Source: Thiolinea disciformis DSM 14473 (GTDB lineage: Bacteria; Pseudomonadota; Gammaproteobacteria; Thiotrichales; Thiotrichaceae). From it: a DNA stretch of 64,000 nt. Every line of letters begins with the position of its first letter. The first letter of the stretch is position 1. Below, one piece after another: positions 62,519-64,000 of this stretch. The notes beneath the pieces are model-generated. The model made no database searches. It worked only from the letters and a program-made list of their open reading frames with translations, and was not told where the DNA came from. Made by a program: the position numbers and the translations under genes. The stretch is from the NCBI RefSeq assembly GCF_000371925.1, contig NZ_AQVE01000011.1, forward strand, positions 1 to 64,000, written 5' to 3'.

Positions 62519-64000
62519 GAAAATTAGGCTATTTGGTGCTGTTGCTCCAATCAGGCGTAACAGTACTAGCGTTTTATGGCTTATTGCGCTTTGACAATAC
62601 GCATCTTGATCTAAGTTTGTTCAAAGATCCTTATCTTCAAGCCATTATTGGGTTTTCGCTTAAACAGGCTGTCTTGAGTAGTGTTTTATCAGTGACTCTA
62701 GGGTTAATGATTGCACGATTGCTTTATTATACGCCTCATTTATGGGCAAAAAATTTATTCCTCACTTTATGCCTCTTGTGCTTTGTATTGCCTAGTTTCG
62801 TCTTAATTACTGGTCTAGTTGTTTTATTAGGGCAATCCGGTTGGCTAACCCCCTATTTGGGTGAGAGCTGGAACCTTTATGGTTTGAAAGGTATTTTAAT
62901 TGCCCATGTTTTCCTCAATATGCCCTATGTGGTTCGTGTTATTTATTTGCATCTCAATCAAATTCCGGCGAGCAGTTGGATGTTAGCAAGGCAGTTGAAG
63001 TTATCAAGATGGGAGAAAATAAAATACTTAGAGTGGGGAGCTTTAAAAGCGACTATAACTTATTTACTAGGCTTTATATTTATCCTCTGTTTCAATAGCT
63101 TTGCAGTGGTGTTAGCTTTGGGAGGTGGGCCACAGGCAACAACATTAGAGTTGGCAATCTATCAGGCGCTGAAATATAGCTTTAATCTTAGTGAGGCAGT
63201 GACCTTAGCGTGGTTGCAATGTGCGATAGCAGGCGGGGCTTTATTGTTTATAATACGCTTTAATAAATTTAATTGGCTATCGCCTACCAATAATAAAATA
63301 GCATACCTACCAGAGATTCATAACAGCAAAAAATTCTTAGCTTATCTTTTATATACCTTATTATGGCTGATTCTGCTATTACCCCTGCTGGCATTATTGC
63401 CTGAAAGTATTTCCGTTAATTGGAAAGATTTTGCTTTTAAAGGCTTATTAGAAGCTGTCGGTACAAGTCTTGCGTTAAGTTTTATTAGTGCTGTGAGTAG
63501 TCTTTTCTTGGCTTATTTTATTTTGCTACTAATGCGTTATGCACGCAAAGCTACTAATAAATATCAGAAAATATGGCTCGATTTTCTAGCCAATCAACAC
63601 ATGGTGGCCCCGACTATGGTTTTGTCTACAGGTATCTATATTTATTTATTAAATAAAATTGATATAGAGCAATGGGGTGTTTTCGTACTAATCTTATTGA
63701 ATACCCTGCTTATTCTTCCATTTATTTTACAGAATATACGAACAAGTCTTTTGAGCTATGATGATCAATATGTACGTCTGGTAAGTGTGTTGAAATTGAG
63801 TTTTAGAGTAAAAGTTTTTTTAGAATTTAGGGCGCTGCAGCCAGTAGTTGTGCATGCATTAATAGTAGGGATTTTACTAGTGCTTGGTGATATAGCTGTA
63901 TTTGCTTTATTTGGTAATAAAGAGTGGAGCACTTTGCCATGGCTAATTTATAGTTATATTGGTAGTTATAAATTGTCAGAAGCATCTCTCGTATCAACGA
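62515..64000 (+). CDS. thiP: Thiamine ABC transporter permease (3' end outside window)
   Basis: A continuous open frame of about 495 codons without a stop, overlapping the thiB stop (ATGA). It is a fused double permease: about six helices per half, with the first EAA-type loop near 150-195 (VFLNMPYVVRVIYLHLNQIP and the following basic stretch) and the second near 415-440. The length so far and the two-half design match ThiP. The gene continues past the right edge, and thiQ (the ATPase) should follow. Codon use is AT-rich, like thiB. Confidence 0.9.
   Translation, partial: MRKLGYLVLLLQSGVTVLAFYGLLRFDNTHLDLSLFKDPYLQAIIGFSLKQAVLSSVLSVTLGLMIARLLYYTPHLWAKNLFLTLCLLCFVLPSFVLITGLVVLLGQSGWLTPYLGESWNLYGLKGILIAHVFLNMPYVVRVIYLHLNQIPASSWMLARQLKLSRWEKIKYLEWGALKATITYLLGFIFILCFNSFAVVLALGGGPQATTLELAIYQALKYSFNLSEAVTLAWLQCAIAGGALLFIIRFNKFNWLSPTNNKIAYLPEIHNSKKFLAYLLYTLLWLILLLPLLALLPESISVNWKDFAFKGLLEAVGTSLALSFISAVSSLFLAYFILLLMRYARKATNKYQKIWLDFLANQHMVAPTMVLSTGIYIYLLNKIDIEQWGVFVLILLNTLLILPFILQNIRTSLLSYDDQYVRLVSVLKLSFRVKVFLEFRALQPVVVHALIVGILLVLGDIAVFALFGNKEWSTLPWLIYSYIGSYKLSEASLVST

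Overview
The window comes from a gammaproteobacterial chromosome of moderate GC content. The evidence is the set of housekeeping genes: carAB-greA, gyrA, murA, a Phe-type DAHP synthase, hisD, accA-tilS, recG, ycaR-kdsB, bolA, split pntA/pntB, and a cbb3 oxidase operon. An aerobic or microaerobic, possibly sulfur-oxidising member of the Thiotrichales (Thiothrix/Thiolinea-like) would fit. That is an inference from gene content and protein style, not something proven here. No rRNA, tRNA, CRISPR array or prophage was seen. The only mobile DNA is the end of an IS1-family element at the left edge.

Layout. 1-590: IS1 remnant and a short orphan ORF. 640-4880 (minus): molybdenum hydroxylase operon (2Fe-2S subunit, large molybdopterin subunit, XdhC chaperone, MocA-type cytidylyltransferase). 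4996-5997 (minus): secreted protein of unknown function. 6107-11144: carA-carB-greA behind a clear promoter, a palindrome and a leader hairpin. 11235-14834: small unknown genes including a ParS/Xre-type antitoxin-like protein, aguB, yigZ and a membrane TPR protein. 15065-20395: gyrA followed by a ribokinase / nucleoside hydrolase / 2OG-Fe(II) oxygenase cluster. 20490-26518: murA-aroG-hisD and accA-tilS. 26552-28114 (minus): a PH-domain protein and a 3-mercaptopyruvate sulfurtransferase.

28281-34360 is the most unusual part. A BON/OmpA cell-wall-anchoring protein is followed by a 32-residue membrane peptide and a 1390-residue membrane-anchored protein. The latter is built of hundreds of residues of LPKVDVD-like repeats resembling those of eukaryotic AHNAK. 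It also carries six dispersed Y-x-V-T-D-I-x-x-D-x-L-L-G motifs. I regard this as the best candidate for an undescribed envelope structure.

34385-42400: recG, aguA (which with aguB makes putrescine from agmatine), a secreted S74-type self-chaperoning repeat protein, ycaR-kdsB, a Sel1-repeat protein and bolA. 42498-49387: complete MoxR-Bat operon (MoxR, DUF58, DUF4381, BatA, BatB/C fusion, BatD), followed by DUF3565 and DEDDh exonuclease genes. 50203-50523: a Trp/Gly/Asn-repeat miniprotein. 50714-54009 (minus): a thioesterase and the three-subunit proton-translocating transhydrogenase. 54231-57623: a P-loop ATPase paired with homoserine O-succinyltransferase, a membrane protein and diacylglycerol kinase. 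57801-61267: ccoNOQP, closed by a strong terminator. 61385-64000: TPP riboswitch controlling thiB-thiP, with thiP running off the right edge.
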